NCBI RefSeq assembly: GCF_001426585.1 | Contig: NZ_LMEI01000008.1 | Coordinates: forward strand, 180,708 to 244,707 | DNA length: 64,000 nt | Direction of reading: 5' to 3' | Source of the DNA: Streptomyces sp. Root431 | GTDB lineage: Bacteria > Actinomycetota > Actinomycetes > Streptomycetales > Streptomycetaceae | Shown here: piece after piece, positions 55,498-64,000 of the stretch | Layout: every line of letters starts with the position of its first letter | How positions within the stretch are numbered: the stretch's first letter is position 1 | The notes under the pieces: generated by a model | Database searches by the model: none | Seen by the model: only the letters and a program-made list of their open reading frames with translations | Told to the model about the DNA's origin: nothing | Position numbers and translations under genes: made by a program

Positions 55498-56838
55498 ATC
55501 TCTCGAATCGATCTGCGCGGCGAGACCCTCCCCGAGGGTGCCGCCCTGCGCGACCTGCTGCCCCGTGCCGAGTTCGACGTGGAAGCCGCCCTGGAGACGG
55601 TGCGGCCGATCTGCGAGGACGTCCGGCATCATGGCGCGGCGGCAGTGATCGACTACGGGGAGAAATTCGACGGCGTGCGGATCGCGAGCCTCCGCGTGCC
55701 CGCCGAGGCGATCGCCCGGGCCCTCGAAGAGCTCGACCCGGCCGTCCGGGCCGCCCTGGAGGAGTCCATCCGGCGCGCCCGCCTCGTCCACCGCGAGCAG
55801 CGCCGCACCACGCACACCAGCCACGTCGTCCCCGGCGGCACGGTCACCGAGAAGTGGATCCCCGTCGAGCGCGTCGGCCTGTACGTGCCGGGCGGCCGCT
55901 CCGTCTACCCGTCCTCCGTCGTGATGAACGTCGTCCCGGCACAGGAGGCCGGCGTCGAGGGCGTGGCCGTCGCCTCGCCCCCGCAGAAGGAGTTCGGCGG
56001 ACTGCCGCACCCGACGATCCTCGCAGCCTGTGCCCTGCTCGGCGTCGACGAGGTGTACGCGGCCGGCGGCGCCCAGGCCATCGCCATGTTCGCGTACGGC
56101 ACCGAGGGGACCGCCGACGAGCCCGGCTGCGCCCCCGTGAACCTGGTGACCGGCCCCGGCAACATCTACGTGGCCGCCGCCAAGCGCCTCCTCAAGGGCC
56201 GCATCGGCATCGACGCCGAGGCCGGCCCCACGGAGATCGCGATCCTCGCGGACTCCACCGCCGACCCCGTGCACGTCGCCGCCGACCTCATCAGCCAGGC
56301 CGAGCACGACCCCATGGCCGCCTCCGTCCTCGTCACCGACTCGGACGAGCTGGCCGCCGCCACCGAGGCCGAGCTGAAGACGCAGGTCGCCGCCTCCAAG
56401 CACGTCGACGACCGGATCGTCCCGGCGCTCGCCGGCCGGCAGTCCGCGATCGTCCTCGTCCGCGACCTGGCCGACGGCCTCAAGGTCGTCGACGCGTACG
56501 GCGCGGAGCACCTGGAGATCCAGACCGCCGACGCGGCCGCCGTCGCCGACCGCGTCCGCAACGCCGGCGCGATCTTCGTCGGCCCCTGGGCCCCCGTATC
56601 GCTCGGCGACTACTGCGCCGGCTCCAACCACGTACTGCCCACCGGCGGCTGTGCCTGCCACTCCTCGGGCCTCTCCGTGCAGTCGTTCCTGCGCGGCGTG
56701 CACATCGTGGACTACACGCGCGACGCCCTCGCGGACGTCGCCCACCACGTGGTGACCCTGGCCGAGGCCGAGGACCTGCCGGCCCACGGCGCCGCGATCA
56801 AGGCGAGGTTCGGATGGAAGGTGCCGGAGACCAAGTGA
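55495..56838 (+). CDS. hisD: Histidinol dehydrogenase
   Basis: A 447-aa zinc enzyme catalysing the last two oxidations of histidinol to histidine. Motifs include [21 protein letters not shown], the signature [29 protein letters not shown] and the metal-site residues in LISQAEHDP and the C-terminal [15 protein letters not shown]. It opens the his operon; hisC starts within its stop codon (GTGA). The start is GTG 55495, with DLRG following closely. Confidence 0.96.
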   Translation: MISRIDLRGETLPEGAALRDLLPRAEFDVEAALETVRPICEDVRHHGAAAVIDYGEKFDGVRIASLRVPAEAIARALEELDPAVRAALEESIRRARLVHREQRRTTHTSHVVPGGTVTEKWIPVERVGLYVPGGRSVYPSSVVMNVVPAQEAGVEGVAVASPPQKEFGGLPHPTILAACALLGVDEVYAAGGAQAIAMFAYGTEGTADEPGCAPVNLVTGPGNIYVAAAKRLLKGRIGIDAEAGPTEIAILADSTADPVHVAADLISQAEHDPMAASVLVTDSDELAAATEAELKTQVAASKHVDDRIVPALAGRQSAIVLVRDLADGLKVVDAYGAEHLEIQTADAAAVADRVRNAGAIFVGPWAPVSLGDYCAGSNHVLPTGGCACHSSGLSVQSFLRGVHIVDYTRDALADVAHHVVTLAEAEDLPAHGAAIKARFGWKVPETK

Positions 56839-57959
56839 CCGGAACCAGCGATCGATCCCCCTGGGACGAGCTCCCCGTCCGCGACGAGCTGCGCGGCAAG
56901 TCCCCGTACGGCGCGCCGCAGCTCCACGTCCCCGTCCAGTTGAACACCAACGAGAACCCCTACCCGCTGCCCGAGCCGCTCGTGGCCCGGATCGCGGAGC
57001 GGGTCGCCGAGGCCGCCCGCGGCCTCAACCGCTATCCCGACCGGGACGCGGTCGAGCTGCGCACCGAGCTCGCCCGCTACCTCTCCCGCACCGGCAAGCA
57101 CCCGGTCGCCTTCGAGAACGTCTGGGCGGCCAACGGCTCCAACGAGGTCCTCCAGCAGCTGCTGCAGACCTTCGGCGGCCCCGGCCGTACCGCGATCGGC
57201 TTCGAGCCCTCGTACTCGATGCACGCCCTGATCGCCCGCGGCACCGGCACCGGCTGGATCTCCGGCCCCCGCAACGAGGACTTCACCATCGACGTGGCGG
57301 CCGCCGTCGCGGCGATCGCCGAGAACCGGCCCGACGTCGTGTTCATCACCTCGCCCAACAACCCCACCGGCACCGCGGTCGGAGCCGACACCGTCCTCGC
57401 CCTGTACGAGGCGGCCCAGGCGGCCAAGCCCTCGATCGTGGTCGTGGACGAGGCGTACGTGGAGTTCAGCCACCGCGACTCGCTGCTGCCCCTCATCGAG
57501 GGCCGGCCGAACCTGGTGGTCTCCCGGACCATGTCCAAGGCCTTCGGCGCCGCCGGACTGCGCCTCGGCTACCTCGCCGCGCACCCGGCCGTCGTCGACG
57601 CCGTCCAGCTGGTCCGGCTGCCGTACCACCTCTCCGCCGTCACCCAGGCCACCGCGCTCGCCGCCCTGGAGCACACCGAAACCCTCCTCGGGTACGTCGA
57701 GCAGCTCAAGGCCGAGCGCGACCGGCTCGTCACCGAGCTGCGCGGGATCGGCTGCGAGGTCACCGACTCGGACGCCAACTTCGTGCAGTTCGGGAAGTTC
57801 CCCGACACGCACGCGGCCTGGCAGCGGATCCTCGACCGGGGCGTCCTGGTCCGGGACAACGGCGTACCGGGATGGCTGCGGGTCACCGCCGGCACCCCCG
57901 AAGAGAACGACGCGTTCCTCGACGCGGTCCGTGAACTGATGAAGGAGCAGAAGCGATGA
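56835..57959 (+). CDS. hisC: Histidinol-phosphate aminotransferase
   Basis: A 374-aa fold-type I PLP enzyme converting imidazole-acetol phosphate to histidinol phosphate. [34 protein letters not shown], the [14 protein letters not shown] loop, [10 protein letters not shown] and the PLP lysine in [17 protein letters not shown] are all present. GTG 56835 overlaps the hisD stop; ATG 56814 in frame is a less likely alternative. The stop overlaps the hisB ATG. Confidence 0.95.
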   Translation: MTGTSDRSPWDELPVRDELRGKSPYGAPQLHVPVQLNTNENPYPLPEPLVARIAERVAEAARGLNRYPDRDAVELRTELARYLSRTGKHPVAFENVWAANGSNEVLQQLLQTFGGPGRTAIGFEPSYSMHALIARGTGTGWISGPRNEDFTIDVAAAVAAIAENRPDVVFITSPNNPTGTAVGADTVLALYEAAQAAKPSIVVVDEAYVEFSHRDSLLPLIEGRPNLVVSRTMSKAFGAAGLRLGYLAAHPAVVDAVQLVRLPYHLSAVTQATALAALEHTETLLGYVEQLKAERDRLVTELRGIGCEVTDSDANFVQFGKFPDTHAAWQRILDRGVLVRDNGVPGWLRVTAGTPEENDAFLDAVRELMKEQKR

Positions 57960-58549
57960 GCCGCGTAGGCCGCGTTGAGCGCACCACCAAGGAGACCTCC
58001 GTCGTCGTCGAGATCGACCTCGACGGCACCGGAAAGGTCGACGTGTCGACCGGGGTCGGCTTCTACGACCACATGCTCGACCAGCTCGGCCGCCACGGTC
58101 TGTTCGACCTCACGGTCAAGACCGACGGCGACCTGCACATCGACTCGCACCACACCATCGAGGACACCGCCCTCGCCCTCGGCGCCGCCTTCAAGCAGGC
58201 CCTCGGCGACAAGGTCGGCATCTACCGCTTCGGCAACTGCACCGTCCCGCTGGACGAGTCGCTCGCCCAGGTGACCGTCGACCTCTCCGGCCGTCCGTAC
58301 CTCGTGCACACCGAGCCCGAGAACATGGCGCCGATGATCGGCTCGTACGACACGACGATGACCCGGCACATCTTCGAGTCCTTCGTCGCGCAGGCCCAGA
58401 TCGCGCTGCACATCCACGTCCCGTACGGGCGCAACGCCCACCACATCGTGGAGTGCCAGTTCAAGGCCTTCGCCCGCGCCCTGCGCTACGCCTCGGAGCG
58501 CGACCCGCGCGCCGCCGGAATCCTCCCCTCCACGAAGGGCGCGCTCTAA
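57956..58549 (+). CDS. hisB: Imidazoleglycerol-phosphate dehydratase
   Basis: A 197-aa monofunctional IGPD catalysing dehydration of imidazoleglycerol phosphate, without the phosphatase domain found in enteric HisB. Metal-binding histidine/glutamate motifs are [31 protein letters not shown] and [17 protein letters not shown]. The ATG overlaps the hisC stop. Two nucleotides after its TAA comes the start of a 54-codon membrane protein gene. Confidence 0.96.
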   Translation: MSRVGRVERTTKETSVVVEIDLDGTGKVDVSTGVGFYDHMLDQLGRHGLFDLTVKTDGDLHIDSHHTIEDTALALGAAFKQALGDKVGIYRFGNCTVPLDESLAQVTVDLSGRPYLVHTEPENMAPMIGSYDTTMTRHIFESFVAQAQIALHIHVPYGRNAHHIVECQFKAFARALRYASERDPRAAGILPSTKGAL

Positions 58550-58551
58550 CC

Positions 58552-58716
58552 GTGAACGGCCTCTCCACCATTCTCATCGTCGTCGGGCTGTTCCTGCTCG
58601 GCGGCATCTACTCGTTCGTGAAGCAGCAGATGCCCAAGGGCCTCATCGTGCTCGTCGCCTTCGGCGCAGCGCTGTCGCTCGCCGCCGGAGTGATGCGGCT
58701 GGACGTGTGGTCATGA
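58552..58716 (+). CDS. 54-aa two-helix membrane protein in the his operon
   Basis: A short gene starting at GTG 58552, two bases after hisB, whose TGA overlaps the hisH ATG (ATGA). The product has two hydrophobic segments, about residues 4-20 ([18 protein letters not shown]) and 29-46 ([19 protein letters not shown]), separated by a VKQQMPK loop. No known histidine-biosynthesis function needs a membrane protein. Precise coupling on both sides argues that it is translated; its role is unknown. GAAGG upstream may act as SD. Confidence 0.8.
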   Translation: MNGLSTILIVVGLFLLGGIYSFVKQQMPKGLIVLVAFGAALSLAAGVMRLDVWS

Positions 58717-59363
58717 GCGTGACCGGCAGCCCCAAGAAGGTCGTCGTCTTCGACTACGGCTTCGGCAACATCCGCTCCGCCGAGCGCGCGCTCGCCCGGG
58801 TCGGCGCCGACGTCGAGATCACCCGCGACTACGACAAGGCCATGAACGCCGACGGACTCCTCGTCCCCGGCGTCGGCGCCTTCTCCGCCTGCATGGACGG
58901 CCTCAAGGCGGCCCGCGGCGACTGGATCGTCGGCCGCCGGCTCTCCGGCGGCCGCCCCGTCATGGGCATCTGCGTCGGCATGCAGATCCTCTTCGCCCGC
59001 GGCATCGAGCACGGCGTGGAGAGCGAGGGCCTCGACGAGTGGCCCGGTACGGTCGAGCCGTTGAACGCCCCCGTCGTCCCCCACATGGGCTGGAACACGG
59101 TCGACGCGCCGCAGGACACCGAGATGTTCGCGGACCTCGACGCCGACGCCCGGTTCTACTTCGTGCACTCCTACGCGGTGCGCGACTGGACCCTCGAGGT
59201 CGGCAACAAGAACATCCGCGCCCCCAAGGTCACCTGGGCCACCCACGGCGAGCCCTTCGTCGCGGCCGTCGAGAACGGCGCCCTGTGGGCCACCCAGTTC
59301 CACCCCGAGAAGTCCGGCGACGCCGGAGCCCAGCTCCTCACCAATTGGATCGAGACCCTCTGA
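58713..59363 (+). CDS. hisH: Imidazole glycerol phosphate synthase glutaminase subunit
   Basis: A 216-aa class I glutamine amidotransferase that supplies ammonia to HisF. The catalytic cysteine is in [14 protein letters not shown], and the His-Glu pair in [23 protein letters not shown] marks the N-terminus, and PHMGWN lies mid-protein. I take ATG 58713 (ATGA overlap); GTG 58707 in frame would add MV. hisF, its partner, lies further down the same operon, after priA and ridA. Confidence 0.95.
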   Translation: MSVTGSPKKVVVFDYGFGNIRSAERALARVGADVEITRDYDKAMNADGLLVPGVGAFSACMDGLKAARGDWIVGRRLSGGRPVMGICVGMQILFARGIEHGVESEGLDEWPGTVEPLNAPVVPHMGWNTVDAPQDTEMFADLDADARFYFVHSYAVRDWTLEVGNKNIRAPKVTWATHGEPFVAAVENGALWATQFHPEKSGDAGAQLLTNWIETL

Positions 59364-59365
59364 TC

Positions 59366-60097
59366 ATGGCTCAGAAGCTTGAACTCCTCCCCGCCGTCGA
59401 CGTCCGCGACGGTCAGGCGGTCCGTCTCGTGCACGGCGAGTCCGGCAGCGAGACCTCCTACGGCTCTCCGCTCCAGGCCGCCCTCGCCTGGCAGAGCTCG
59501 GGCGCCGAGTGGCTGCACCTGGTCGACCTCGACGCCGCCTTCGGCACCGGTGACAACCGCGCGCTGATCGCCGAGGTCGCACAGGCCATGGACATCAAGG
59601 TGGAGCTCTCCGGCGGCATCCGCGACGACGCCTCGCTCGCCGCGGCGCTCGCCACCGGCTGCACCCGCGTCAACCTCGGCACCGCCGCCCTGGAGACCCC
59701 CGAGTGGGTCGCCAAGGTCATCGCCGAGTTCGGCGACAAGATCGCCGTCGGCCTCGACGTGCGCGGCACGACGCTGCGCGGCCGCGGCTGGACCCGCGAC
59801 GGCGGCGACCTGTACGAGACGATGGCCCGCCTCGACTCCGAGGGCTGCGCCCGCTACGTCGTCACCGACATCGCCAAGGACGGCACCCTCCAGGGCCCCA
59901 ACCTGGAGCTCCTGAAGAACGTCTGCGCGGCCACCGACAAGCCCGTCGTCGCCTCCGGCGGCGTCTCCTCCCTGGACGACCTGCGGGCCCTGTCCGGCCT
60001 CGTGCCGCTGGGCGTCGAGGGCGCGATCGTCGGCAAGGCGCTCTACGCCGAGGCCTTCACCCTGGAAGAGGCGCTGGCGGCGGTGGCTTCCGCATGA
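59366..60097 (+). CDS. priA: Bifunctional HisA/TrpF isomerase PriA
   Basis: A 243-aa (beta/alpha)8 isomerase. In Streptomyces this protein replaces both HisA (ProFAR isomerase) and TrpF (phosphoribosylanthranilate isomerase). The catalytic aspartates are in [15 protein letters not shown] and near [14 protein letters not shown]; the phosphate-binding loops are [14 protein letters not shown] and [13 protein letters not shown]. The protein has the PriA loop [19 protein letters not shown]. Starting two bases after hisH, it feeds both histidine and tryptophan pathways. No separate trpF is present in this window. Confidence 0.95.
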   Translation: MAQKLELLPAVDVRDGQAVRLVHGESGSETSYGSPLQAALAWQSSGAEWLHLVDLDAAFGTGDNRALIAEVAQAMDIKVELSGGIRDDASLAAALATGCTRVNLGTAALETPEWVAKVIAEFGDKIAVGLDVRGTTLRGRGWTRDGGDLYETMARLDSEGCARYVVTDIAKDGTLQGPNLELLKNVCAATDKPVVASGGVSSLDDLRALSGLVPLGVEGAIVGKALYAEAFTLEEALAAVASA

Positions 60098-60495
60098 CCG
60101 ACGGCGTGAAGAAGGTCGTCACCGGCGCCCCCTGGGAGGAGCAGTTCGGCTACTCCCGTGCCGTGGAGCTGCCGAACGGCCTGGTCCTCGTCGCCGGCTG
60201 CACCTCGGTGATCGGCGGCCAGATCGCCGGCGGAGGCCCGTACGACCAGACGGTGAACTCCTTCAACGTGGCCTTCGCCGCCCTGGAGCAGCTCGGCCTG
60301 GGTCCGGAGGACGTCGTCCGCACCCGGATGTACATCACCCACGCCCGGGACGTGGACGAGGTCGGCCGCGCCCACAAGGAGCTGTTCGACGCCGTCCGCC
60401 CGGCCGCGTCGATGATCATCGTCTCCGGTTTCGTCGACCCCAGCCTGGTCGTCGAGGTCGAGGTCGAGGCGTACCGGGCGGAGGTGTCCGCATGA
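60094..60495 (+). CDS. RidA-family protein in the his operon
   Basis: A 133-aa YjgF/YER057c/UK114 (RidA) protein. The family pattern includes [39 protein letters not shown] with the conserved arginine, and the C-terminal [11 protein letters not shown]. RidA enzymes hydrolyse reactive enamines/imines such as 2-aminoacrylate. The ATG overlaps the priA stop and its stop overlaps the hisF ATG, so it is made in step with the pathway. Whether it clears a pathway imine or protects PLP enzymes like HisC is inference. Confidence 0.9.
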   Translation: MTDGVKKVVTGAPWEEQFGYSRAVELPNGLVLVAGCTSVIGGQIAGGGPYDQTVNSFNVAFAALEQLGLGPEDVVRTRMYITHARDVDEVGRAHKELFDAVRPAASMIIVSGFVDPSLVVEVEVEAYRAEVSA

Positions 60496-61247
60496 GCCTC
60501 GCCGTACGCGTGATCCCCTGCCTGGACGTGGACAACGGCCGGGTCGTCAAGGGCGTCAACTTCCAGAACCTGCGCGACGCGGGCGACCCCGTCGAGATGG
60601 CCAAGCTGTACGACGCCGAGGGCGCCGACGAGCTGACCTTCCTCGACATCACCGCCTCCTCCGGGAACCGCGAGACGACCTACGACGTGGTGCGCCGCAC
60701 CGCTGAGCAGGTCTTCATCCCGCTCACCGTGGGCGGCGGGGTCCGCTCGGCCGAGGACGTCGACAAGCTGCTGCGGGCCGGGGCCGACAAGGTGGGCGTC
60801 AACACCGCCGCCATCGAGCGCCCCGAGCTGATCCAGGAGATCGCGGAGCGCTTCGGCCGCCAGGTGCTCGTCCTCTCCGTGGACGCGCGCCGCACCGGGT
60901 CGGGCTCCTTCGAGGTCACCACGCACGGCGGGCGCCGGGGCACCGGCATCGACGCCGTCGAGTGGGCGCACCGGGCCGCCGAGCTGGGCGCGGGCGAGAT
61001 CCTGCTCAACTCGATGGACGCGGACGGCACCAAGGACGGCTACGACACCGAGATGATCGCGGCCGTGCGCAAGCACGTCACGGTCCCGGTGATCGCCTCC
61101 GGCGGCGCCGGCAAGCTCTCCGACTTCCCGCCGGCCGTCGCGGCGGGCGCGGACGCGGTGCTCGCCGCCTCGGTCTTCCACTTCGGCGATCTGCGGATCT
61201 CGCAGGTCAAGGACGCACTGCGGGAGGCGGGCCACCCGGTCCGCTGA
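60492..61247 (+). CDS. hisF: Imidazole glycerol phosphate synthase cyclase subunit
   Basis: A 251-aa (beta/alpha)8 cyclase that joins PRFAR and ammonia from HisH to give imidazole glycerol phosphate and AICAR. Catalytic aspartates are in [15 protein letters not shown] (position 11) and VLSVDARR (about 130). The phosphate loops are [13 protein letters not shown] and [12 protein letters not shown]. The ATG overlaps the ridA stop. It is the last gene of the operon; a hairpin follows 11 bp after its stop. Confidence 0.96.
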   Translation: MSLAVRVIPCLDVDNGRVVKGVNFQNLRDAGDPVEMAKLYDAEGADELTFLDITASSGNRETTYDVVRRTAEQVFIPLTVGGGVRSAEDVDKLLRAGADKVGVNTAAIERPELIQEIAERFGRQVLVLSVDARRTGSGSFEVTTHGGRRGTGIDAVEWAHRAAELGAGEILLNSMDADGTKDGYDTEMIAAVRKHVTVPVIASGGAGKLSDFPPAVAAGADAVLAASVFHFGDLRISQVKDALREAGHPVR

Positions 61248-61258
61248 GCGGTCGTCAA

Positions 61259-61282
61259 GAAGGGCCCCCACGGGGGCCCTTC
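61259..61282 (+). terminator. Terminator of the his operon
   Basis: GAAGGGCCCCC (61259-61269) and GGGGGCCCTTC (61272-61282) form an 11-bp perfect stem with a very short loop, followed by GTCTTCCT. Confidence 0.8.
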
Positions 61283-61307
61283 GTCTTCCTCGGATGCGCA
61301 GGATTAT

Positions 61308-61350
61308 TTGTGCAATTTATGTTGTGCAAGTTTTCTTGCGCATCTAGGGT
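61308..61350 (+). promoter_or_regulatory. Promoter with overlapping operator for the ArsR-type gene
   Basis: TTGTGC (61322-61327) and TAGGGT (61345-61350) are spaced 17 bp, and ATG 61358 follows 7 bases later, a leaderless arrangement. TTGTGCAA occurs twice (61308-61315 and 61322-61329). TGTGCAAG (61323-61330) and CTTGCGCA (61335-61342) form an inverted repeat with one mismatch, lying between -35 and -10. Autoregulation by the downstream regulator is likely. Confidence 0.6.
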
Positions 61351-61357
61351 CGGTGCC

Positions 61358-61945
61358 ATGACCTCGCAGGAGAACCGTCGGATCGCCGACCTGGGCACGC
61401 TCAAGGCCATCTCGCACCCGCTGCGGATGCGCCTCTACCGCGCCCTCTTCGTGGCCCGCACCGCCACCGCCTCCCAGCTCGCCGACCAGGTCGACGAAGC
61501 CGTCTCGCTCGTCAGCTACCACCTGCGCAAGCTCGCCGACCACGGCCTCATCGAAGAGGCCGAGACCCAGTCGGCGGACGGCCGCGAGCGCTGGTGGCAG
61601 ACGAGCACGTACGGGGTCGAGATCCGCGACGAGGACGTCCGGGGCACCCCCGAACTGGCCGCCGCGAGCGACGCCCTCGGCCGCACCATCAACGAACAGC
61701 GCACCGAACTCCACCGGCGCTTCCTCGACGAGCGCCTGACCTGGTCCGACGCCTGGCGCTCCGCCTCCGTCAGCTCCGAATGGCTGCCCCGGCTCACCGC
61801 CGAGGAACTCGCCGCCCTCGGCAAGGAACTGGACGCCCTCTGCAAGAAGTACGACCAGAAGGCCCGCGCCGCCGAAGCCGCCGGCGAGACCGAGGGCCGC
61901 GAGAACGTCGCCATCCACCTCCACGCGTTCCCCTACCACTCATGA
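61358..61945 (+). CDS. ArsR-type winged-helix transcriptional regulator
   Basis: A 195-aa regulator. The winged helix-turn-helix occupies residues 12-85 (LKAISHPLRMRLYRALFVAR, TASQLADQVDEAVSLVSYHLRKLADHGLIEEAE), and a helical C-terminal part rich in Glu/Ala follows (described as two segments). No metal-binding CxC motif is present, so it probably senses a small molecule rather than a metal. Its stop overlaps the ATG of an MFS exporter (ATGA), the usual layout for a regulator and the pump it controls. An operator-like repeat covers its promoter. Confidence 0.88.
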   Translation: MTSQENRRIADLGTLKAISHPLRMRLYRALFVARTATASQLADQVDEAVSLVSYHLRKLADHGLIEEAETQSADGRERWWQTSTYGVEIRDEDVRGTPELAAASDALGRTINEQRTELHRRFLDERLTWSDAWRSASVSSEWLPRLTAEELAALGKELDALCKKYDQKARAAEAAGETEGRENVAIHLHAFPYHS

Positions 61946-63186
61946 CGGCCACCGAGCTCGCCGCCCCCGTCGAGTGCCCCGCCTACCGCGACCCCGGCAT
62001 CCTGCGCTGGCTCGGCGCGTACACCGCCTCCACCACCGGCGACATGGTCTACCACCTGGCCCTCTCCTGGGCTGCCGTCCAGAGCGGCACCCCCGCCCAG
62101 GCCGGAATCGTCCTCGCCCTGAGCGCCGTGATGCGCGCCCTGCTGATGCTCGGCGGGGGAGTGGTCGCCGACCGCTTCGGGCCCCGGAGGGTCGTCATAT
62201 CCTCCGACGCCGTCCGCTGCGTCGTCGTCCTCGGCGTCGCCGCGGCACTGGCGCTCGCCACCCCCGGCCTCTGGGTCCTCGCCGCCGTCGCGCTCGTCTT
62301 CGGAGCCGTCGACGCCGTGTTCATGCCCGCCGTCGGCGCCCTGCCGCCGCGGATCGCCTCCTCCGGACAGCTCGGCAGGGTTCAGGGGATGCGGGGTCTC
62401 GCCTACCGGATCTCGGTCCTGGTCGGCGCCCCGCTCGGCGGACTCGCGGTCGCCCTCGGCGGCTCGGCCGCCGCCTTCGGTACCGCCGGGCTCCTCTTCG
62501 CCCTCTCCCTGCCCCTGCTCCTGACGCTCCGCCTCAGGCCGCTGCCGACCGACGAGGGCGCACGGGAGAGGACCAGCGCCCTCCAGGACCTCACCGACGG
62601 GCTGCGCTACATCCGCCGCCACCGCGTCCTCGGCCCGCTGATGATCGTCGTCGCCCTCAGCGACCTCGGCTTCGTCGGCCCCCTCAACGTCGGCCTCGCG
62701 CTCCTCTCCGACCTGCGCGGCTGGGGCGCCGCCGGCATCGGCTGGGTCCTCGCCGGATTCGGTACGGGAGCGGGGGCCGCGTCCCTGCTCCTGACCGTCC
62801 GGGGCCGCGTCCCGCGCGCCGGGTTCGTCCTCTCCTGGACCATCGCCCTCGGCGCGGTGTCGATCGCCGCCCTCGCGTACGTACCGCAGCTGCCGGTGGC
62901 CGTCGCCGTGTCCGTCGCGGTCGGCCTGCTCGCTGGCCTCAGCGGCGCCCTGTGCGGAGCACTCACCCAGACCGAGTGCGACCCCGCCTACCTGGGCCGG
63001 GTCACCTCGGTGTCCACCTTCTTCAGCCTCGGCATCGCCCCGCTGAGCTTCCCGCTCACCGGCGCGGCCGTCGGCCTGTGGGGCCCCGCACCGGTCTTCA
63101 CCGCCAGCGCCGCGGTCTGCGCCCTCGGCGGGCTCTTCGGCCTTGCCATGACGTCGCTCCGCCGCGCGGAACTGCCCAAGCAGTAA
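61942..63186 (+). CDS. MFS exporter
   Basis: A 414-aa major facilitator with about twelve membrane helices. The loop 2-3 motif reads GGGVVADRFGPRR (family motif A). YLGRVTSVSTFFSLGIAPLSFP is typical of the MFS_3/enterobactin-exporter-like group. It probably exports a toxic compound or metabolite. Coupled to the ArsR-type regulator, it is likely induced by its own substrate. Start ATG 61942, length normal. Terminated by the hairpin at 63,210. Confidence 0.9.
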   Translation: MTATELAAPVECPAYRDPGILRWLGAYTASTTGDMVYHLALSWAAVQSGTPAQAGIVLALSAVMRALLMLGGGVVADRFGPRRVVISSDAVRCVVVLGVAAALALATPGLWVLAAVALVFGAVDAVFMPAVGALPPRIASSGQLGRVQGMRGLAYRISVLVGAPLGGLAVALGGSAAAFGTAGLLFALSLPLLLTLRLRPLPTDEGARERTSALQDLTDGLRYIRRHRVLGPLMIVVALSDLGFVGPLNVGLALLSDLRGWGAAGIGWVLAGFGTGAGAASLLLTVRGRVPRAGFVLSWTIALGAVSIAALAYVPQLPVAVAVSVAVGLLAGLSGALCGALTQTECDPAYLGRVTSVSTFFSLGIAPLSFPLTGAAVGLWGPAPVFTASAAVCALGGLFGLAMTSLRRAELPKQ

Positions 63187-63209
63187 CCCGACCGCGGGAC
63201 GGGTCCCAG

Positions 63210-63240
63210 GGCCTGTCCGGCCTGATCCGCCGGACAGGCC
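63210..63240. terminator. Bidirectional terminator
   Basis: GGCCTGTCCGGC (63210-63221) and GCCGGACAGGCC (63229-63240) form a perfect 12-bp stem with a 7-nt loop between the MFS gene and the convergent TIGR03085 gene. Confidence 0.85.
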
Positions 63241-63876
63241 TCAGAGCCCCAGCTGCTTCGTCTCGCGCAGCCGCTCGATCGCCTCCGGCTCGCCGTCCAG
63301 GGCCACCTTCGCGGTGTCCTGCCGCCCGTACAGATACATCACGAGCTCGCCCGGCTCCCCGGAAGCCGTCACCACCGGGGTGCCGCGGTGGGCGACCGCC
63401 GTCTGGCCGTTCGGGCGGCGCAGCACCAGGCCCACCGGGGCCTTCCGGCCGAGGAGCCGGGCCATGCGCTCGAGACGGGACCAGAGGGCGTCCGCGAAGA
63501 CCGGGTCCAGCTCGCGCGCCGACCAGTCGGGCTGGGCCCGCCGCACGTCCTCAGCGTGGACGTAGAACTCGACGACGTTCGCCCCCTCGTCCACCTGCTT
63601 GATGGTGAACGGCGAGAACCGCGGCGGCCCCGTACGGATGAGCTGGATCAGCTCCTCGTACGGCTTGTCGGCGAACTCCGCCTGCACCCGGTCCTGCCGG
63701 TCCTTCAGCGCCGGTACGAGCGAACCCGCCGCCGCGTCCGGGCGCCGCTCGCGCACCACCACATGGGCCGCGAGGTCCCGGGTCCGCCAGCCCTCGCAGA
63801 GCGTCGGGGCATCCGGACCGGCCGCCTCCAACAGATCGGCGAGCAGAAGCCGTTCACGTTTCGCATGCGTCGACAT
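63241..63876 (-). CDS. TIGR03085-family (DinB/maleylpyruvate isomerase-like) protein
   Basis: A 211-aa protein of the DinB-like, potentially metal-binding superfamily. The N-terminal helix carries AKRERLLLADLLEAAGPDAPTLCEGW (shown for order), then RDLAAHVVVRERRPDAA with a possible metal histidine and VVEFYVHAEDVRRAQPDW with a second. This matches actinobacterial TIGR03085; function unknown, possibly a mycothiol-dependent enzyme by superfamily analogy. ATG 63876 lies 7 nt after a TACGCT hexamer on this strand and lacks an SD. Confidence 0.85.
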   Translation of the reverse strand: MSTHAKRERLLLADLLEAAGPDAPTLCEGWRTRDLAAHVVVRERRPDAAAGSLVPALKDRQDRVQAEFADKPYEELIQLIRTGPPRFSPFTIKQVDEGANVVEFYVHAEDVRRAQPDWSARELDPVFADALWSRLERMARLLGRKAPVGLVLRRPNGQTAVAHRGTPVVTASGEPGELVMYLYGRQDTAKVALDGEPEAIERLRETKQLGL

Positions 63877-63948
63877 GCCCGCCAGCGTACGACCGGCGCC
63901 ACCGGTCCGCCCAGTGGACGCCCCGCCGGACACCACCCCCGGGCGCGG

Positions 63949-63963
63949 CACAATGGCGCCATG
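63949..63963 (+). promoter_or_regulatory. Leaderless-type -10 of hisI
   Basis: CACAAT (63949-63954) is followed by six bases and ATG 63961, with no SD. hisI therefore seems to have its own promoter apart from the his operon. Confidence 0.45.
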
Positions 63964-64000
63964 AGCAGCAATCTCGACCCGGCCATCGCCGCCCGCCTCA
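63961..64000 (+). CDS. hisI: Phosphoribosyl-AMP cyclohydrolase, N-terminus only
   Basis: Only 13 codons are in the window: MSSNLDPAIAARL. The SLDPAIAARLK-type start is the one I know from Streptomyces HisI, and hisI follows the his operon at a distance in that genus. The enzyme opens the adenine ring of phosphoribosyl-AMP in histidine synthesis. The call rests on this short match and context; the body of the gene lies outside. Confidence 0.7.
   Translation, partial: MSSNLDPAIAARL

Overview
The window is chromosomal DNA of a Streptomyces or very close relative. It has very high GC, GTG and even TTG starts, and many ATGA/GTGA stop-start overlaps. Gene order and protein sequences are typical of the Streptomyces core chromosome: the dcw cell-division/cell-wall cluster, ileS, dnaE1 and the histidine operon with the bifunctional isomerase priA. 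I saw no phage, IS element, CRISPR array, tRNA or rRNA. Most of the region is vertically inherited core, not accessory DNA. By eye I found no in-frame TTA (bldA-dependent) leucine codon.

Layout. 1-1,640: a YhgE/Pip membrane protein (cut by the window edge) and a partner ABC-like ATPase with degenerate nucleotide-binding motifs, behind a long TetR-type palindrome. 1,799-3,862: a HEPN-type protein, a methyltransferase and a DUF3040 membrane protein. 4,021-8,812 (minus): a MoxR ATPase / DUF58 / transglutaminase (TgpA) operon. 8,958-9,521 (minus): a beta-carbonic anhydrase. 9,879-27,544: the dcw cluster rsmH-ftsL-ftsI-murE-murF-mraY-murD-ftsW-murG-ftsQ-ftsZ-pgeF-yggS-sepF-yggT-divIVA, without mraZ, murC or ddl. 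27,545-27,980 is a G-rich, repeat-filled intergenic region. 27,980-31,123 (minus): ileS behind a T-box leader of the SD-sequestering (translational) type.

31,682-36,851: a DksA/TraR-like protein with a histone-H1-like Lys/Ala tail, lspA, an RluD-type pseudouridine synthase, a GNAT acetyltransferase, a Na+/H+ antiporter and an alpha/beta hydrolase. 36,959-43,091 (minus): secreted and envelope proteins (M43 metalloprotease, Tat-exported PhoD phosphatase, DsbA-like thioredoxin, a membrane protein) and a DUF2252 protein. 43,283-46,822: dnaE, followed by a convergent 57-aa basic protein gene. 47,321-51,221: a NYN-domain protein, an ABC-2 exporter with a coupled 37-codon ORF between its two genes, and a small membrane protein. 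51,249-55,333 (minus): ybaK, a Lon-N-domain protein, a repeat protein and a membrane beta-solenoid-like protein. 55,495-61,247: hisD-hisC-hisB-(54-aa membrane protein)-hisH-priA-ridA-hisF. 61,358-63,186: an ArsR-type regulator and MFS exporter pair with an operator-like repeat over its promoter. 63,241-63,876 (minus): a TIGR03085 protein. 63,961 to the end: the start of hisI.

How they work together. The dcw genes make lipid II (MurE, MurF, MraY, MurD, MurG) and the divisome (FtsL, FtsI, FtsW, FtsQ, FtsZ, SepF), with DivIVA driving polar growth downstream. The his genes form one coupled operon except hisI, which starts a separate transcript. A recurring regulatory theme is a start codon sitting 6-8 nt after a -10 hexamer with no Shine-Dalgarno, the layout expected of leaderless transcripts.
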